A DNA stretch of 64,000 bases from Vibrio coralliirubri. GTDB taxonomy: Bacteria > Pseudomonadota > Gammaproteobacteria > Enterobacterales > Vibrionaceae. A program made the position numbers and the translations under genes. Location of the stretch: the NCBI RefSeq assembly GCF_024347375.1, contig NZ_AP025471.1, forward strand, positions 1,364,001-1,428,000, in the 5' to 3' direction. How positions within the stretch are numbered: position 1 is the first letter of the stretch; every line of letters begins with the position of its first letter. The notes under the pieces were generated by a model. It saw only the letters and a list, made by a program, of their open reading frames with translations, had not been told where the DNA came from and made no database searches. Below are positions 1 through 7,641 of the stretch, one piece after another.

Positions 1-2
1 AG

Positions 3-119
3 GGTACTAGAGAATACAAGCTTAAAACGAGCAGTAATAAGCCTTTGGATTTGTTAGAGAACAGAGAAGTCATGGCTAAGATCTTTGAGATAAAGTGGTC
101 GGATGCTATCGCAGCTTAG
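3..119 (+). CDS. C-terminal fragment of an unrecognised protein
   Basis: A reading frame is open from the window edge and stops with TAG at 117-119. It encodes about 38 residues ending in KIFEIKWSDAIAA. The gene begins outside the window, so only the tail is seen. I do not recognise the family, and the fragment is short enough that an open frame could occur by chance. No terminator hairpin follows within the next 100 bases. Confidence 0.3.
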   Translation, partial: GTREYKLKTSSNKPLDLLENREVMAKIFEIKWSDAIAA

Positions 120-450
120 CATCGCCAATATCAATTTTATGTCAAAACGGTCAGTAAGCCGTCATGGTGTAATAATAATCGATTAAAGGGCCTCTTGAGT
201 ATTGAGCTGATGAACTGTCACTTCATCACCAATAATACAGACCATCCACTTGTGCACATATAGACATCAAAACCCACTAAACATAACCTGCGCCCGACTA
301 AACACCACACGCCAAGGTCTGCCGATAAAGTGAACACTTACCGGGTTATAAGGCCAGAATCTGAAAAACTTTGCTGTCAGTCCTTTAAATCCACTATCGA
401 AAGGATTACCATCTGGTCTGCTTTCAAAGCAAAACAAATTATTAATTTTT
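120..450. other. Intergenic region upstream of the ribB riboswitch
   Basis: About 330 bases without a convincing gene. The ribB promoter should lie in its right part, just before the riboswitch, but I cannot pick out a strong -35/-10 pair by eye. No repeats or RNA gene signatures were recognised. Confidence 0.4.
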
Positions 451-600
451 ATTCTCAGGGCGGGGCGAAATTCCCCACCGGCGGTATGTCCTTAGTAAAA
501 TCTAAAGATAAGCCCGCGAGCGCTCGATTCGTCGAGGTCAGCAGATCTGGTGAGATGCCAGAGCCGACGGTTATAGTCCGGATGAGAGAGAATGGAAACA
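451..600 (+). promoter_or_regulatory. FMN riboswitch (RFN element) controlling ribB
   Basis: The segment starts with the diagnostic RFN block CAGGGCGGGGCGAAATTCCC, continues with CACCGGCGGTA, and contains the later conserved blocks AGCCCGCGAGCG, CAGATCTGGTGAGATGCCAG, AGCCGACGGTTATAGTC and GGATGAGAGA. Together these form the six-helix aptamer that binds flavin mononucleotide and lowers riboflavin synthesis when FMN is plentiful. The next gene downstream is ribB, the usual target in gammaproteobacteria. The aptamer looks complete. About 345 bases separate its end from the ribB start codon, and part of that distance is an inserted miniature repeat. Confidence 0.95.
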
Positions 601-610
601 CACTCGTTTA

Positions 611-664
611 AGTTGGAAAGGCGCACCTATCTATTGGGTTGATGCCTCCAACTCAGACGGGTGC
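611..664 (+). promoter_or_regulatory. Putative expression platform of the FMN riboswitch
   Basis: Directly after the aptamer, AGTTGG (611-616) can pair with CCAACT (648-653), with AGGC/GCCT continuing the stem inward. GCACC (623-627) inside that stem could alternatively pair with GGTGC just after it (660-664). Mutually exclusive stems of this kind are typical of riboswitch expression platforms. No run of U directly follows the first stem, so control could act by Rho or on translation. This is read by eye without folding energies. Confidence 0.5.
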
Positions 665-696
665 ATTTCGTTTTGGATAAAACCATAATGAGCTAA

Positions 697-856
697 TACC
701 AATCACAGTAAATAAATGATCAGAGATAGCGCAGGAAAAACGCTTGAGAACAAGGCAAAATTTTTCGATAAGTAGTTATTCTACAGTCAAAAATTCTAAC
801 GCCGTTATCAAGGGTTTTAACCAGCTAGAATGACCAGTTGTTTACTACGATTGGTA
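697..856. repeat. MITE-like miniature repeat with TACCAATC termini
   Basis: A 160-bp element bounded by imperfect terminal inverted repeats: TACCAATCACAGTAAA on the left and the complement of TTTACTACGATTGGTA on the right (14 of 16 positions agree). It has no coding capacity. From memory, very similar TACCAATC-ended sequences are dispersed in vibrios and related marine gammaproteobacteria, which suggests a non-autonomous mobile repeat. It lies between the FMN riboswitch and ribB, so it is transcribed as part of the ribB leader. No second copy was seen in this window. Confidence 0.7.
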
Positions 857-944
857 CAAGTTACTTGTAATGAGTAGGCTTTGTTGTGCTCGGTTGAGAT
901 CCCTCATACAGCCCTGATTCTGGTGATATTTTAGGAGTTTAACC

Positions 945-1601
945 ATGAATCAGTCTTCACTACTTGCCGAATTTGGCGAACCAATCACTCGCGTTGAAAA
1001 CGCACTGCAAGCTCTGCGCGAAGGTCGTGGCGTACTTCTACTTGACGATGAAGATCGTGAAAACGAAGGCGACATCATCTACTCAGTAGAACACCTAACC
1101 AATGCTCAAATGGCGCTTATGATCCGCGAATGCAGCGGCATTGTGTGCCTATGTCTAACCGACGAGCAAGCAAACCAACTTGAACTTCCACCTATGGTTG
1201 TTGATAACAACAGCGCAAACCAAACTGCGTTTACTGTCACTATCGAAGCAAAAATTGGCGTAACAACAGGTGTTTCTGCCGCTGACCGTGTAACAACGAT
1301 CAAGACAGCTGCCAACCCAACAGCTAAGCCTACTGACCTTGCTCGCCCTGGCCACGTATTCCCATTGCGTGCGCGTAAAGGTGGCGTACTTGCTCGCCGT
1401 GGTCACACAGAAGGTACTGTGGATCTTATGCAAATGGCTGGTCTTCAATCGGCTGGCGTACTATGTGAAGTAACCAACCCAGACGGCACAATGGCAAAAG
1501 CGCCAGAGATCGTTGCTTTCGGCAAACTACACAACATGCCAGTACTGACCATTGAAGATATGGTGATGTACCGCACTGAGTTCGACCTTAAGCTTGCGTA
1601 A
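945..1601 (+). CDS. ribB: 3,4-dihydroxy-2-butanone 4-phosphate synthase
   Basis: RibB converts ribulose 5-phosphate to 3,4-dihydroxy-2-butanone 4-phosphate and formate, supplying the four-carbon unit of riboflavin in the cytosol. The 218-residue protein has the metal- and substrate-binding loop [10 protein letters not shown] (34-43), [11 protein letters not shown] (about 105-115), RPGHVFPL (134-141) and HTEGTVD (154-160). All are hallmark RibB segments, and the length matches the stand-alone E. coli enzyme with no GTP cyclohydrolase II fusion. AGGAG lies a few bases before the ATG. Transcription is expected to be under the FMN riboswitch at 451-600, and a strong terminator follows at 1664-1724. 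It is monocistronic here. Confidence 0.97.
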   Translation: MNQSSLLAEFGEPITRVENALQALREGRGVLLLDDEDRENEGDIIYSVEHLTNAQMALMIRECSGIVCLCLTDEQANQLELPPMVVDNNSANQTAFTVTIEAKIGVTTGVSAADRVTTIKTAANPTAKPTDLARPGHVFPLRARKGGVLARRGHTEGTVDLMQMAGLQSAGVLCEVTNPDGTMAKAPEIVAFGKLHNMPVLTIEDMVMYRTEFDLKLA

Positions 1602-1663
1602 CGTTTAGTGCTAAACGCTTAGTACTTAGCACTTAAGATAACGAAATTCAGAAATGAACATTG

Positions 1664-1724
1664 AAAGGCCTCACTCTTACTGCTTTTTCTAGTTAAAAGT
1701 ATATAAAGGGTGAGGCCTTCTTCA
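1664..1724 (+). terminator. Intrinsic terminator after ribB
   Basis: AAGGCCTCACTCTT pairs almost perfectly with AAGGGTGAGGCCTT, followed by a T-rich tail. The loop is long (about 30 bases). It lies about 60 bases after the ribB stop codon and closes the transcript. Confidence 0.85.
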
Positions 1725-1891
1725 TTTCCTACACTGAAATCCAAGATCCATCTCCTCGCCAACGACTAACCTCTCAAAAACTCCTGCAAAATATGAGAAA
1801 CATTCACTCGAATGGTGAAGTCATGCACCATCATTGATCATCCATAATTACAGAGAAATCATAAACAACTGAAATATAACATTTATTTATT

Positions 1892-1908
1892 TTGGCACGG
1901 TGTCTGCA
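1892..1908 (+). promoter_or_regulatory. Sigma-54 (RpoN) promoter
   Basis: The sequence TTGGCACGGTGTCTGCA fits the sigma-54 consensus TGGCACG-N4-TTGCA with one mismatch in the -12 element. The invariant GG (1894-1895) and GC (1906-1907) are separated by exactly 10 bases. It is on the coding strand 39 bases before the ATG of the gene at 1947. Transcription would start near 1919 and leave a short leader. An enhancer-binding protein site must exist upstream, but none was identified. Confidence 0.75.
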
Positions 1909-1946
1909 CTACCACTAAGTAGGTATACAAATATTAGGAGTTGAAT

Positions 1947-2795
1947 ATGTTTGTAGTTATTTCAGTGGGTTTATCCCTATTAGTACTTGCGGCCCTGTTT
2001 CATTTCTCAAGGAAGAGACAAACAGCGCTATCACACAGGTTTGAAACCTTAGTTCTGCTTAGAGAATTATTGTTGTTATCACGCAAACATCGCGCGGCAA
2101 CGCACTACGCTCTGGCTTATCGATTGTCTAGTGAGTCGATTCGTAAAGTGAACGAGATTTACGACAACATACTTGAGGTATCTGAGCTACTTCAATCTCA
2201 TGTCTCGTTCGATAGTCGCCCTATGTATCGCATCTATCACCTTAAGCTCATTGCCATGCACAGTGATTGGCAAAACCGCAGCTTGGTGCGTAACCAATCG
2301 ATTCATGGCAAAACGATTCGCCATAGCATGTTCTTGATGGATGAAGTGATGATCATCTGGCTGATTCAGTCTGAGCGAGAAGACATGAGCCGTGAGTATC
2401 ACATGAATTGGCAACAGATCTTAGACTGCATGGAAATCCTGACCAAGTTACGCATGTGTATACCTGATATGGAAAAGCCTGAGGAGTATGCGAGATTCAA
2501 ATTCTACGCATCTCAGACACACCGTAAACTCAACCAATTATCGATTATCTGCCCTATCAGCAGTGGGTCACCCATTTGCACACGTGCGATGCATGCACTC
2601 ACCGAGATCGCATCAAGCACTGAAGCGACCCAACCAGCAGATAGCATGTACGAATTAACCAGTGATATTTCTAGCGTCGTGTCGCAAGTTTACGACCAAG
2701 TATTATCCGACATTACTAGAAGCTTGTATCAGCCTTTACCAGACGTAAACGAAAAGGTGATAAATACCCGATTATCCGTACATCATTACATGTAA
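1947..2795 (+). CDS. Membrane-anchored hypothetical protein behind a sigma-54 promoter
   Basis: I do not recognise the family. The protein starts with a hydrophobic segment (about residues 2-19) followed by a basic FSRKRQ stop-transfer, giving one N-terminal anchor and a cytoplasmic body of about 260 residues. The body is largely helical, with histidine- and arginine-rich stretches and no recognisable enzyme motif. The ATG at 1947 is preferred over the in-frame TTG at 1941, because AGGAG (1936-1940) sits six bases before it. The gene is alone on its strand. The RpoN promoter implies control by nitrogen, flagellar, quorum or stress signals, but which one cannot be told. Confidence 0.8.
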   Translation: MFVVISVGLSLLVLAALFHFSRKRQTALSHRFETLVLLRELLLLSRKHRAATHYALAYRLSSESIRKVNEIYDNILEVSELLQSHVSFDSRPMYRIYHLKLIAMHSDWQNRSLVRNQSIHGKTIRHSMFLMDEVMIIWLIQSEREDMSREYHMNWQQILDCMEILTKLRMCIPDMEKPEEYARFKFYASQTHRKLNQLSIICPISSGSPICTRAMHALTEIASSTEATQPADSMYELTSDISSVVSQVYDQVLSDITRSLYQPLPDVNEKVINTRLSVHHYM

Positions 2796-2870
2796 AGACT
2801 TCGTGAGAGGAGAGCGTGCTGGAACTCTGAATTATTGAGTTCAAATCTAACTATCCAAGACTTTCTGGAC

Positions 2871-2990
2871 TAAAATCTGAAACTTTATACTTTCAACAAC
2901 TTATATAGCACCCTGACTTTCCAGATAATTTCCAGAAAAACTGGATATCTCATATTAAAAGGCACTGATTCAGGGTGTTTTCCAGAAAAC
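2871..2990. repeat. Cluster of TTCCAGA motifs and a CACCCTGA inverted repeat
   Basis: TTTCCAGA occurs three times (near 2918, 2929 and 2979) and its inverse, TTTCTGGA, once near 2872. TCCAG-AAAAA-CTGGA at 2931-2945 forms a small hairpin, and CACCCTGA (2909-2916) is inverted as TCAGGGTG (2970-2977). Such iteration in 120 AT-rich bases suggests a protein-binding or recombination site at the start of an accessory block. No function can be assigned from the sequence alone. Confidence 0.4.
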
Positions 2991-3018
2991 AATGCCGATT
3001 GTTTATAGCAGATGTCCC

Positions 3019-3264
3019 TTAAGCTAAACCACTCATCTCTACACTCACAGACAAAAAGCCAACCTTTCTAGCAACCCCAATAGCAGCATCAGTTGTCTTG
3101 AATCCACGTAAAGTCTCTGAACGCTGAAGTGTTACATAGTATTGATCAGACTTCTTCTTGCCTACAAACATTAGGTTCCAGTTGTCCCCAAACACCTCTG
3201 GCACCACAACAGCCTTAGTCAATTCACCCGCAGCGAATCTAATCTCCAAATCACGTTGTTCCAA
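3019..3264 (-). CDS. Small hypothetical protein (81 aa)
   Basis: A compact alpha/beta-looking protein with the stretch NWNLMFVGKKK, then a threonine/arginine segment and FKTTDAAIGVARKVGF. Similar small vibrio proteins are, from memory, sometimes labelled plasmid replication protein RepB, but nothing here proves such a role. The start MEQRDLEIRF is preceded on the coding strand by GGAGAATAAG, a plausible ribosome-binding site. Three copies of the 12-mer CCAATTCYAAAC or a near variant lie 55-135 bases upstream and may be its operators. It belongs to the accessory block that also holds the insertion sequence. Confidence 0.6.
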   Translation of the reverse strand: MEQRDLEIRFAAGELTKAVVVPEVFGDNWNLMFVGKKKSDQYYVTLQRSETLRGFKTTDAAIGVARKVGFLSVSVEMSGLA

Positions 3265-3318
3265 AACTTATTCTCCATAGACTCTAATAATAGGTCAATA
3301 TATAGCAACGTTTAAAAT

Positions 3319-3398
3319 CCAATTCTAAACGATAAAAAGCCAATTCCAAACAAAGAATACCCTTTGATTGAAATTTGATTAATAACGTTTGAATTTGG
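3319..3398. promoter_or_regulatory. Three copies of a CCAAWTYYAAAC motif
   Basis: CCAATTCTAAAC (3319-3330) and CCAATTCCAAAC (3340-3351) are direct repeats 21 bases apart. GTTTGAATTTGG (3387-3398) is an inverted, slightly diverged copy. The flanks extend the similarity: AAAAGCCAATTCCAAAC faces GTTTGAATTTGGCTTTT. They lie upstream of the leftward gene at 3019-3264 and could be repressor operators, or iterons if that gene encodes a replication protein. Inference from sequence symmetry only. Confidence 0.45.
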
Positions 3399-3506
3399 CT
3401 TTTAAACAATAACCCTAGATGTACTCCTTTTATGCAACCCTTATAATAAAAGCCCTAAACTGAACTGACCCCCAATAGTTGGACACCAATTATTGGGGGT
3501 CTTTTT

Positions 3507-4016
3507 ATGTCCAAATATAGCCGAGAGCTAAAATGTATCATTGCTAAGCAATACTTAGATGGCACGTCATCTCTCTACTTAGCAAAACAATATTCAATTT
3601 CTTCAAGGCAGATACGGTATTGGGCTCAAGTCTTTGCCATCCATGGTACTGATTCATTTTTACCAACTAATCATGCCGCGACTGCTCAAACAAAACGAAA
3701 AGCATTGAATTTAATGTGGACGAATGAATGGTCTCTCACGCACACTAGCGCTGTATTAAACCTCTCATCCCCTGGAATACTCTCTGTCTGGCTTAAACGA
3801 TTTAATGAGCTCGGTATCAAGGGGCTCGAAATGCGCCAGAAAGGAAGACCCTCAATGAAACAGCAACCTCAACGTACCACTAAGCCTGATAATGAAATGA
3901 CACTTGAGGAGCTAAAAGAGGAGTTGGTCTACTTACGAACCGAGAATGCCGTTCTAAAAAAGTTGGAAGAGTTGGAGCAGAAAAAAAACCGTCGAACAAA
4001 GAAAAAGCGGTCATAG
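3507..4016 (+). CDS. IS3-family transposase OrfA
   Basis: The 169-residue OrfA binds the element ends. It has an N-terminal helix-turn-helix (about residues 5-50, including LAKQYSISSRQIRYW), a second helix-turn-helix-like unit (about 70-110) and a C-terminal leucine-rich coiled coil (about 132-155, LEELKEELVYLRTENAVLKK) typical of the IS150 branch. The ATG is close to the left inverted repeat. OrfA alone usually acts as a regulator; the transposase is made by frameshifting at the A-run at 3981-3988. Confidence 0.93.
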   Translation: MSKYSRELKCIIAKQYLDGTSSLYLAKQYSISSRQIRYWAQVFAIHGTDSFLPTNHAATAQTKRKALNLMWTNEWSLTHTSAVLNLSSPGILSVWLKRFNELGIKGLEMRQKGRPSMKQQPQRTTKPDNEMTLEELKEELVYLRTENAVLKKLEELEQKKNRRTKKKRS

Positions 4017-4855
4017 CTCTAACTCTTAAAGGCAAGTACCCATTAAAGCACTTACTGCACACTCTACAGTTGGCAAAAAGTGTCTTTTATTATCAGGCTC
4101 AAACGAGCAAGCGCCAAAATAGCTACGAACGTGAGCTGCGGTTGATAAAGTCAATTTATCATGAACATAAGGGGCGATACGGCTACCGCCGTATTCACTT
4201 GGAACTAAAGAATCAGGGGTTCGTGCTTAATCACAAAACGGTTCAAAGGCTTATGGCTCAGCTCAACCTTAAATCGACGGTCAGGATTAAAAAGTATCGT
4301 TCATACCGAGGAGAGTCAGGAAAAGCTGCTCCCAACGTTCTTGAAAGAGATTTTAGTGCGACTCAACCCGATGAAAAGTGGGTAACTGATGTCACGGAGT
4401 TCAAAGTCAAAGAGCAGAAAGTATACTTATCTCCCGTTGTCGACTTGTTTACTCAGGAGGTGGTTGCTTATAGAGTGGCCAAAAATGCCTGCTTGCCGCT
4501 TGTCACAGATATGCTGACGGAAGCTATATCAACGCTTAAACCCAACTCAAAGCCAATTATACATAGCGATCAAGGTTGGCAATATCGCCATCGACAGTAT
4601 CAGAAAAAGGTAGCGGAGAGTGGGTTAACGCAAAGCATGTCGAGAAAAGGTAACTGCTTGGATAATGCTGTTGCTGAAAACTTTTTTGCTTTACTCAAAA
4701 CCGAGATGTATCACAACCAAAGCTTTGAAGATGCAGATGCTCTGATAGAGCAGATTAAAGAATACATCGAGTACTACAATACCAAACGTATAAAAGTGAA
4801 ACTAAAAGGCCTGACTCCGATAGAATATCGAACTCAGGCCTTGAAAGCCGCTTAA
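3986..4855 (+). CDS. IS3-family transposase OrfB, made as an OrfAB fusion
   Basis: OrfB is the rve-type integrase core. The DDE residues lie in WVTDVTEF, IHSDQGWQYR and NAVAENFFALLK; the HTH_21-like segment HEHKGRYGYRRIHLEL precedes them. An open reading frame is available from the A8 run (3981-3988), where a -1 shift out of OrfA continues as KPSNKEKAVIALTLKGKY, a sequence typical of IS150-group OrfAB. The fusion would be about 449 residues. An ATG start further in (4070) would lose conserved residues, so I place the coding start at the slippery site. No disabling mutation was noticed. Confidence 0.9.
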   Translation, partial: KPSNKEKAVIALTLKGKYPLKHLLHTLQLAKSVFYYQAQTSKRQNSYERELRLIKSIYHEHKGRYGYRRIHLELKNQGFVLNHKTVQRLMAQLNLKSTVRIKKYRSYRGESGKAAPNVLERDFSATQPDEKWVTDVTEFKVKEQKVYLSPVVDLFTQEVVAYRVAKNACLPLVTDMLTEAISTLKPNSKPIIHSDQGWQYRHRQYQKKVAESGLTQSMSRKGNCLDNAVAENFFALLKTEMYHNQSFEDADALIEQIKEYIEYYNTKRIKVKLKGLTPIEYRTQALKAA

Positions 4856-4988
4856 CAGAAATGTCCAACTTTACGGGGTCACTTCAAGCACGATTATCTT
4901 TAGGGCTTTTCTATTCAGCAACCAAGCAACAATCCCTAAATTCAATCGTATGGGGAAAATTGCAGGTCTCGGTAGTGAGGATGTAACA

Positions 4989-5273
4989 ATGCTCAGACAA
5001 GGCTTCTTGTATAACTCAGAAGGTTTGCACCCCATTCCGTTTTCGAAACATGTGGACGACCCCGACTATGAAGAATCATGGTCTGATGGACTTGTTATGT
5101 TCCATAACCCTAATGCTATACACAAGGTTAACCCTGATGCATTCTCGGATATCAGCCATATTTTCTATTCAGAAGAAGAAGGGTTTACTGGATTCCACCA
5201 ACCTTATGATGTGCTGAACTCCATAACTGTTGTCGTGACAACGAAGCCAGAAACTGAAGTTGACGTCGCTTAA
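4989..5273 (+). CDS. Small hypothetical protein
   Basis: I do not recognise the family. The protein is short, acidic and aromatic-rich (WSDGLVMFHNPNA, FYSEEEGFTGFHQPYDVLNS), with no signal peptide or membrane segment. The start at 4989 is chosen because GTGAGG (4975-4980) lies eight bases before it; an in-frame ATG at 4950 has no visible ribosome-binding site. It follows the insertion sequence and could have lost its original promoter. A longer gene cut by the insertion cannot be excluded, although no matching 5' part was seen on the other side. Confidence 0.6.
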   Translation: MLRQGFLYNSEGLHPIPFSKHVDDPDYEESWSDGLVMFHNPNAIHKVNPDAFSDISHIFYSEEEGFTGFHQPYDVLNSITVVVTTKPETEVDVA

Positions 5274-5337
5274 TTGCTATATAGAGGTGTGCTACAGCAC
5301 CTCTATTCTTTGATTTCGAAATGGCTGCATAAGCAGT

Positions 5338-7152
5338 TTAAAAGTCTATCTTATCAAGCCAATCGACATGCTTTTTGCGTTCTTCTTGTTGCCATTTCAA
5401 ACTCCAAACCCAATCATCTGCTCTTGGTGAACAATCAGAGCATTTATCACAATGACTTTGCTTAAATCCTAACGCAAACTCTGGTCCCTCAGAGTTATCG
5501 AATGCTTTGATCAACAAGTTCCCAGTTCCAACTGTGTGTTTATGCTTTAAACAAGTCATGATAGGCATACTTAAAGAGTGCATCCCTAACTGTTGAGCGA
5601 TCATTCCTCTCGGTCGGTAATCAACAAACATATGCTCACAATGACCAATAATATCTGTAGGGTCATAATTGGCTAGGCCTATTGCTACAAATTGCCCCTC
5701 TCTCGACGCAGGATCGTGTGGGTCCATGCCAAGATTCTTAGCGATGTCCGCAAAAAATTGCTTTTGCTCTTCGATACTAGCTTCAAAAAGTGGCTTCGGT
5801 TCTTCCTTACTAGCTATTATATTATCAAGTGCATACAATAACTTTTCAGCACTCGGACAATGCTCAAGAATTAAAGATCTAACGTCAAACTTAACAATAG
5901 TTTGGAGCTCAGATTGTAAATTGACCATAAGATACAACTGCTCAATTTTTCTCATCTCACTAACAATTGACGAGTACATCAATACTGTATGCAGCATCTT
6001 TTCAAACCACTCATCTAGGAATGCTATAGCTTCATTTGAACCACGTGCAGTATGAATTGTTTTAAACATACCTATAGATAAGGCCACATCACACATCAAA
6101 TCCGCCAAGATATTAAACTGACCAAGGTTAACTAACCTGTGGCACATGTTTATGATCTTCTGCAACTGAGCACAAGCATCATGGTATTGCTTGTGTATTT
6201 CTCGGTTCATATACAAATATTCAAAACTGTCAGATTTGAAATTTTCATTTGAATGATGGTGAGCATGTAGTTGCTCAACTTTGAAGCTAAACAGCGAGCT
6301 TCTAGCCTTAGCTATTGCGGTAAGACGGAAAGCAGCCTCTTTCTGTTCTCTTGCAAAGACAACTAGGCATTCACATAGCTTCAACTGCTCTTCAATCTGC
6401 TCATTCTTGATTTGTTTATAGGGAGCGATCTTAAAGGCATAGTCAAAATAAAGAGTAGCTAAAAAGCGATCCTTTGCTGGCACAATGCGCGATTGAATAA
6501 TGTTACTGGCTTGCTGATAAAGGTCATCAAATGACCTAGCAAGTAGGAGTTGGTCTAACTTCATGTGATAAGCCTTAAACAAAGCATCACCAACTTGTTC
6601 AATACATGTGTTCAACGCTTCTGGTTGCAGTGTCTTACAGTTACTAACGGCTGCCTTTAGGTCTCTGATTGATAAAAAATCCCAACACTCTTGAACAGCC
6701 ACCAATAATCTATCAAAAGATACTGAATCGTTTCTTTCTAGCTTATTTTCAACGGATAAATGGACAGTCAAAGTATCAGTAGACGAATCTCTTACTTTCT
6801 CTAATATTTCTTTATTATCAGTGACTGAAACCCAGTAGATCTCTTCGCTTGATACCTCCACTACCACTAATATCACTGGAATATTGAAATTGAGATAATA
6901 CTGAAGACGGGCGCGAGAAACCGAGAAAGACAACTTCTGACCATCCTCAATAAATGAACAGTTCTCTTGACCTTTAAGCTGAATTTTAAACAAGCTTTCT
7001 TGACCAAGAGCTTTACCACTTGAGTCTTTTAGCTCTATCTCACAATCAATGCCGTGATCATCCTGATCTTCTTGACTTCGGATAATCCAGTTTAGAGGTG
7101 CTTTATAATTAAAAATTCTCCCTGCTGCTGCGCCAATCTCACCCGCATTCAT
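5338..7152 (-). CDS. DUF4365-domain protein, nuclease-like N-terminus
   Basis: The N-terminal 110 residues fit DUF4365, a PD-(D/E)xK-like fold: DDHGIDCEIEL (31-41) followed by FKIQLKG (55-61), where D36 and Q58-x-K60 correspond to the metal and catalytic positions. The middle (about 150-490) is helical and repeat-like without clear motifs. The C-terminal part has possible zinc ligands, CLKHKH (534-539) and HCDKCSDC (567-574). DUF4365 proteins are, from general knowledge, often found in defence islands, and this one is in an accessory block beside an IS and an integrase remnant. No partner gene is adjacent. A role as a stand-alone antiphage nuclease or sensor is inference. Confidence 0.75.
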   Translation of the reverse strand: MNAGEIGAAAGRIFNYKAPLNWIIRSQEDQDDHGIDCEIELKDSSGKALGQESLFKIQLKGQENCSFIEDGQKLSFSVSRARLQYYLNFNIPVILVVVEVSSEEIYWVSVTDNKEILEKVRDSSTDTLTVHLSVENKLERNDSVSFDRLLVAVQECWDFLSIRDLKAAVSNCKTLQPEALNTCIEQVGDALFKAYHMKLDQLLLARSFDDLYQQASNIIQSRIVPAKDRFLATLYFDYAFKIAPYKQIKNEQIEEQLKLCECLVVFAREQKEAAFRLTAIAKARSSLFSFKVEQLHAHHHSNENFKSDSFEYLYMNREIHKQYHDACAQLQKIINMCHRLVNLGQFNILADLMCDVALSIGMFKTIHTARGSNEAIAFLDEWFEKMLHTVLMYSSIVSEMRKIEQLYLMVNLQSELQTIVKFDVRSLILEHCPSAEKLLYALDNIIASKEEPKPLFEASIEEQKQFFADIAKNLGMDPHDPASREGQFVAIGLANYDPTDIIGHCEHMFVDYRPRGMIAQQLGMHSLSMPIMTCLKHKHTVGTGNLLIKAFDNSEGPEFALGFKQSHCDKCSDCSPRADDWVWSLKWQQEERKKHVDWLDKIDF

Positions 7153-7310
7153 AGTTAAGCCTCATGATTTTAAAGACTTTTATTCTAACCGGAAGCTGCA
7201 AAAATTTAAATTCAAATAGAGCAAGTCATGATGAGAGTTATGTCGGATTACTTTAACTAGGCCAAAACTTGTATCGAGGGGGGGAAGCCAAAGACATCCA
7301 AAACAAGTTT

Positions 7311-7357
7311 GGGGCATTTTCGTGTTTCATACCCCGCCATCAGGTCTCTGGACATAA
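7311..7357 (+). repeat. 47-bp dispersed repeat, copy 1
   Basis: Begins GGGGCATTTTCGTG and ends TCTCTGGACATAA. It matches 15913-15959 at 45 of 47 positions. GGGG and CCCC near the start can pair around an AT-rich loop. It lies downstream of nothing obvious and upstream of the small ORFs at 7454-7641. It may mark the end of a mobile cassette shared by the two accessory blocks. Confidence 0.75.
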
Positions 7358-7485
7358 GTTAGTCAGTTACTTTGTAAGCATGTCATAAACCCCATATTCT
7401 AATCGCCAAGTACAAATATTAAGATCAAGTCTCTAACCACACGGAGATTTGAAATGGCAAAACGACGCTCTAACGTAAACGCCCC

Positions 7486-7641
7486 ATGAACCCACGGGAC
7501 AATTCCCCCAAAATTTTATTAGCGTCGAAGATGGTATTTAGTGCATTAGTAGCACTACTGTATTTACTCATAAAAGTCACCAAAGAAAGCATAATGAAAC
7601 TTCGAAGCGAACTAATGATTAAGCTATTGTTTATTAAATAA
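7486..7641 (+). CDS. Possible very small membrane protein (51 aa)
   Basis: ATG at 7486 opens a 51-codon frame ending TAA at 7639-7641. It has one hydrophobic stretch (MVFSALVALLYLLIKV) flanked by charged residues, so a small membrane protein is plausible. It overlaps by ATGA the end of an 11-codon frame (MAKRRSNVNAP, start 7454) that has a good ribosome-binding site, GGAG. Either the two are translationally coupled, or one longer small protein has suffered a one-base frameshift. Not recognised; could be spurious. Confidence 0.4.
   Translation: MNPRDNSPKILLASKMVFSALVALLYLLIKVTKESIMKLRSELMIKLLFIK

Larger units (their letters stand above)
3461..4886 (+). mobile_element. IS3-family insertion sequence, IS150-like
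   Basis: About 1,426 bp bounded by imperfect inverted repeats beginning TGAACTGACCCCCAATAGTT on the left and TGAAGTGACCCCGTAAAGTT on the complementary right end. It carries the two overlapping transposase frames of the family, OrfA with helix-turn-helix domains and OrfB with the DDE catalytic core, joined by a run of eight A. Both frames are intact, so it may be active. The three bases on either side (AAC and AGC) differ at one position, so a clean target duplication is not seen. Confidence 0.93.
3448..4910. repeat. Hairpin with 12-bp arms, split by the insertion sequence
   Basis: AAAAGCCCTAAA at 3448-3459 and TTTAGGGCTTTT at 4899-4910 are perfect reverse complements and lie immediately outside the IS3-family element. 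With the element removed they would form a 12-bp stem with a loop of about 13 bases and T-rich flanks on both sides, like a bidirectional intrinsic terminator. The element therefore inserted into the loop. No gene clearly ends at this hairpin, so it may instead be another structured site. Confidence 0.65.

Noticed and set aside
1106..1448. Reverse-strand open frames inside ribB
   Set aside because: They are antisense shadows of the conserved ribB gene, with no ribosome-binding site or family resemblance.
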